Source: Daucus carota subsp. sativus
Taxonomy: Eukaryota > Streptophyta > Magnoliopsida > Apiales > Apiaceae
Assembly (NCBI RefSeq): GCF_001625215.2
Contig: NC_030389.2
Location: 43,203,454-43,267,453, forward strand
Length of the DNA: 64,000 bases
Direction of reading: 5' to 3'
In this document: piece after piece, positions 60,037 through 64,000 of the stretch
How the letters are laid out: each line of letters opens with the position of its first letter
Position numbering within the stretch: position 1 is the first letter of the stretch
Translations under genes and position numbers: made by a program
The notes under the pieces: model-generated
Seen by the model: the letters and a program-made list of their open reading frames with translations, nothing else
Told to the model about the DNA's origin: nothing
The model's database searches: none

Positions 60037-61291
60037 CGTCATGATTCAGACGTCAGGACAGTCTTCTTCTTTTTCTATGTCCATGATTGATTATTTCTGC
60101 ATGCTTTGATGTGGAATTCACACGTACCAAACCTTTCTCAATAATATCCTAAATAATATACTCCAAACCCTACCAAACTTCTGCAGTAATTTTACGTTTT
60201 TGATTTACCGATTTCAATTATCAATTTACGGGCCTAATTTACTATTGTAAGATAGAAGTCACAGTCCCGTCATCTCGGTTTAGAAAATCTGTTTCATATT
60301 TTTGATGGTACCGTGATTTTCATGTTATATTTTTGATGTTACCGTGATTTTCATGTTTTCATTGTGTGACCGTGTTCATTGTGATAATAATCATGCAAAA
60401 ATAATAAATAAATGATAAACATTCAACTTATAAATAAATGTTTTGATTTTCAGAAAAGTATATATTTTATAATATATTTATATCTATATACTATTGGTTC
60501 GGTTTAATTTCTCTAATCGGTTTGAAATTAAAACCGAAACTAAACCATTTACAACAATTTAATTTTCAATTTTCAATTTCATCGATTTCGCTTTCTATCT
60601 ACCTTTACCTCAATTTTTAGACCCTGTCATCATCAAGTGGTTGATCTAGTACTATTCTATTGAGCCCCTAACAAATGCTCATAATTGCAGCATGTTAATG
60701 TTTGCCTTGTGGAAGTTCGTTGAGAAAATAACAAGTCAACCTTTTCTTTAACAACTTTCTCTCTAACAACATTACTGAAAATATAACTCATAAAAATATA
60801 CACTTGTATAAAACTATTAGTCATTTTAACTTAAATTGGAGCACATTTTAAGATGTATAAAACAGAGTTACAAACTTCATTTATTTCAGTATAATTATGC
60901 ATAAAAAAGTTAAACATGATTAATAAAACTGTAATTTTCAACCACTTTAAAATACGTGAAATAAAAATAAAACGACTACTATTTTGAAACGAAAGAAGTA
61001 TTTAAGCACGAAACTGAGGACAACTTATCTAAAACAACTTATCTAAAACATACCTTTAGTTGTAAGCGGTTCTGACGAGAAGATTTCTATTATATTTCTA
61101 CTGTGCTGGATCAAGTTTAAGGTCACATTCAATATCAGGTCCAAGTACCAGAGAACCAGATTAAAAATTGCCAAAATCAAAATACTCTACTGAATTACAC
61201 TTTCCAGATCTTACGAAATAGGACTAATCAATGAAAGAGAACTATATGCTTTGAGCACAAGAAGCACAAGTAACAGTTGAACAAATGAAAT
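60037..61291. other. Intergenic region
   Basis: No gene recognised. It contains a two-unit repeat of about 31 bp at 60298-60360 (TTTTTGATG(G/T)TACCGTGATT, then TTCATGTT) and an AAACCGAAACTAAACC-like inverse pair near 60490-60545. The end is probably 3' UTR of the next gene. Confidence 0.35.
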
Positions 61292-64000
61292 TTAACAGCT
61301 TGTGTGCAATATTTTTTCTGCAATCGGGAACTCCGGAGCTAAATCAATGGGAACCTGAAAGACATTGAGATTGATAATCTTCAAGTTCAGAGAGCATGGC
61401 TAGTAATAAGAAATGTTAATATATTATTATCCCGGGTTATCAATCAGTGGCTTATAGGTGATAAGTGTAGATGCGTGTGTCATGCAACAGAAACTAATCA
61501 CATTCCGAAGAATGTTAAGGTTTTCTATGGAACCCGTGTTGCCTTTTGTCTCCATCTTAAGGTTATGCAATATGGCTTCTTCGCCATTTAGGCAAACAAT
61601 AAATTAAGATAAGTGAAATTCATCTGACCAAATTTTGTCGCAAAGATACTGTCAATATGTAGAGTTATGTGTGCAGCAAACTAAGGCTCTGACAAACCTG
61701 AACCATTTCTAGCTTCTTCAAAGCAATTTTGAGTGGTGGTGTCATCTCGCAGTAACTCTTGAGAAGTTTACTTGCACCATCTTTATCACCTTTGGCTTGC
61801 ACCGTAAGTATTGTTCTACTCAAGCTTTCAACTGCACCTTCAACCTGTCATTTTACATGATTAACTCATATTGTCCAAAAAGCTACGTGAAGAATTGGAG
61901 ATTTGGACAAGTAATACCTTATCAAAGTTAATTGAGAAAGTTGCGTCATCATGCAGAACAATGGCACCTTTTTCGAATAACCAATTAAACTGCAGAGCTT
62001 GTCCCTTACTGGAAAAGTAGATTGAGTTACTCATCCTGAAAGAATGAAAAATCATCCATTTGAAAAACAAAAATATGATGAATTAAAGAGTTACCCATGA
62101 GCTTCCTCTAACCCAAAACGCACAGATCTGAAGCATCCCGCAAGGAATGAAACATACATCGATTTGATCATACTACTCGGAAGCACATCCTGGCAGAAAA
62201 CAGTTCAAATTCAATAGGAGTTGAATTTTGAGCATAATCTATCATTGAATATATGTGACGATGTCTGAGGAAGCTCAATTCTATAATGTTATCAGCCCCC
62301 AAATTGTTTTTAAGCCACACATCCACCTACATCAACATGTCTGTTCACATGCAAGTCTTCAGAAGCTTATTTACATGTTAATCAGAGCAAAGACAGTAGG
62401 AGTTATCTCTAAATTTTCATGTGTACACAGAAAGAATTTGCAATACAGCATCGAATTTTCTCTCCGTCTCACACAAAATTCTGAAAATAATTATGCAGCT
62501 ACTCATTTTTAATTAACCCGGGAGTTATAATATTGACAATAGTTATCAACACATAAGCATTTAGACTCTAATGACATGGTACGAATGCTGGTGGTGGCTA
62601 GTATGATACATTATTGTCCGCAAATCAATAAATTCCCAATCAATTAATTTAATCTAACCTTGTCAATTAAAAACTTCAAGGCCCAAAGACCAACAATATC
62701 AGCTTTAGCTTCCTCCAAAGGTAAGTGGACTTCTTGCAGCTCCTGTTGCAAGTAAAGGAAAATGGCAATCATATTAAAGGATGTGAAGCATGTAGACAAT
62801 GCACAAGGCTTGCAAACCAGCAGGGTCTGGGGCAAGTATCATGTCTGCTGTTTCTTTTACTCTTTTTTATTACAAAAAAAAAAAAATCATAACCACGTGC
62901 TTCATAAAAATATGACCATGACATATATAACAAGTTCTAATTTATTAGTAAAAGAATCAGAACAAAATTCCACTAAAATGAAGAAAAATATACACAGCAG
63001 GCGCCAGGCAGTATCAGATTTGTCGTATAATCCAACTTACCAATCTGACCGTAGACTTTCGACCACTTGGAAGTGTTATGCTATGTGGTCCAATACCATG
63101 GCAACATTCATGGCAAATTATGTGAGTGAAGAAGGAGTCAAAATCCACATGATGCTGTTGTTCCTTTGAAATACACACATCAGCAATAGGCCGCAGAATT
63201 AGCTTAAACCTGGTTCAAAATAAGGTTTAAAAAGCTAAAGCATACCTAATATGGAGTAAATATTTTGATGAGAAATAATTATAAGGCATTGTTATCTTGA
63301 TATTATGCTCTTTACAGAAAGGACACTTACTTTGCTTCCGAAACATTCTTCAGCATGACCATTGATGATCCTCGGTCTTTTACTATACGCTCATCATTTG
63401 GAAGATTAAATGCAACTGTCTGGGGACCCTTCACATCCTGCCATAAATTGATATATCAAAATTATGTCAAATACAACCCAGTAACATTGTTGACTGAATG
63501 AAATATATAAAGGTCTGACTTCTGAGTAGAAATTGACTTAACAAACATGAAAAAAACATAAGTCCAGCAAGATGGACAGCAATAAGTACTAATAGGACAC
63601 TTGTTCGAACGAAGGGGTAGTGTTTTTACTCCAAGACTTTCAAATTTAAGAATATGTGCTTGTTTTGACATCAGAGTAACATTTCATCAGTAGCTGGATA
63701 TATGCCATTAGGCATAGTCATGTTGTCTCAGCTAAATAATCAAGGAATTTCTGAGAAAGCATATACTGAAGTCTTACCGAAAGTTCTCAGGTAAAAAGAC
63801 CACAGAAGGTTCACTGGCAGACTGGTACTAGTTTACAAGACTTATAAATGCTTTTAAAGATAGTGAGGACCCAAGATGGAGATATATATAGAATTGGTGC
63901 TCTTAAAACTAAAAATGTAGAGGATGAACTAGTAGCCTAGTAAGGGCATGCATCCGTTCCCATGACTAGTTTATAAGGGCGCCATATTTTATGTGTAGTT
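61292..64000 (-). CDS. NUDX3: Nudix hydrolase 3-like / peptidase family M49 protein, 3' part only
   Basis: Seven exons read from right to left: 63437-63331, 63209-63041, 62742-62659, 62189-62095, 62008-61918, 61844-61698 and 61354-61292. All phases agree and the end is EKILHTSC. Upstream exons, with the Nudix domain and the start, lie beyond the window; 63438-64000 is intron. The translated part holds DVKGPQTVAFNLPNDERIV, the metal site FFTHIICHECCHGIGPHS (HEXXH), EEAKADIVGLWALKFL with the third ligand motif, LAGCFRSVRFGLEEAHGKGQ and ALQFNWLFEKGA. This order is that of Arabidopsis NUDX3, which joins a Nudix domain to a dipeptidyl-peptidase III-like domain. Catalytic residues of the M49 site are present. 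Family members hydrolyse nucleoside diphosphate compounds and isopentenyl diphosphate has been reported; peptidase activity here is inference. Confidence 0.9.
63438..64000 (-). other. Intron of the NUDX3-like gene at the window edge
   Basis: No exon with an open frame and splice sites was found upstream of 63437, so the preceding exon lies beyond 64000. Confidence 0.6.

Overview
The window is nuclear DNA of a flowering plant. It has spliced genes with AT-rich GT-AG introns, plant-only families (CSLD, CCD4, WAT1/MtN21-type EamA, ABCG14-like, DUF4408/DUF761) and many miniature inverted-repeat transposable elements. Protein similarity points to a eudicot. The many Stowaway elements and the CCD4 and CSLD forms would suit an asterid, possibly Apiaceae, but that is a guess. 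No viral, bacterial, plastid or mitochondrial segment was recognised.

I reconstructed ten genes by joining exons at GT-AG sites and checking phase. In order: a BAH-PHD histone reader of the EBS/SHL family (minus, 1396-4029); the Pol III subunit RPC6/RPC34 (plus, 12194-12916); a CSLD1/4-type cellulose synthase-like protein (plus, 15819-19360); a WAT1-related EamA transporter (plus, 20840-26370); carotenoid cleavage dioxygenase 4 (minus, 29212-31341); two tandem F-box genes (plus, 34040-35308 and 37414-38748); an ABCG14-like half transporter (plus, 43622-46334); a CIR1-like splicing-associated protein (plus, 48699-53344); a small DUF4408/DUF761 membrane protein (minus, 57144-58032); and the 3' part of a NUDX3-like Nudix/M49-peptidase gene that runs off the right edge (minus, 61292 onward).

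The genes do not form an operon or an evident biosynthetic cluster. They are independent housekeeping, cell-wall, transport, chromatin and pigment genes. The only local gene family is the F-box pair. A roughly 490-bp non-coding segment repeats behind both F-box genes and is far better conserved than their coding sequences.

The spaces between genes are mostly small transposons: about ten Stowaway-like elements, hAT-like and Mutator-like non-autonomous elements, several of them nested, two SINE families, a 5'-truncated LINE, a long foldback element with a perfect 10-bp target duplication, and a chain of two inverted-repeat elements set in (TA)n microsatellites. I found no clearly new enzymatic or defence system. 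The most unusual signals are the conserved 3' flanks of the F-box pair, the (TA)n-embedded chain, the foldback hairpin, and the divergent BAH-PHD reader.
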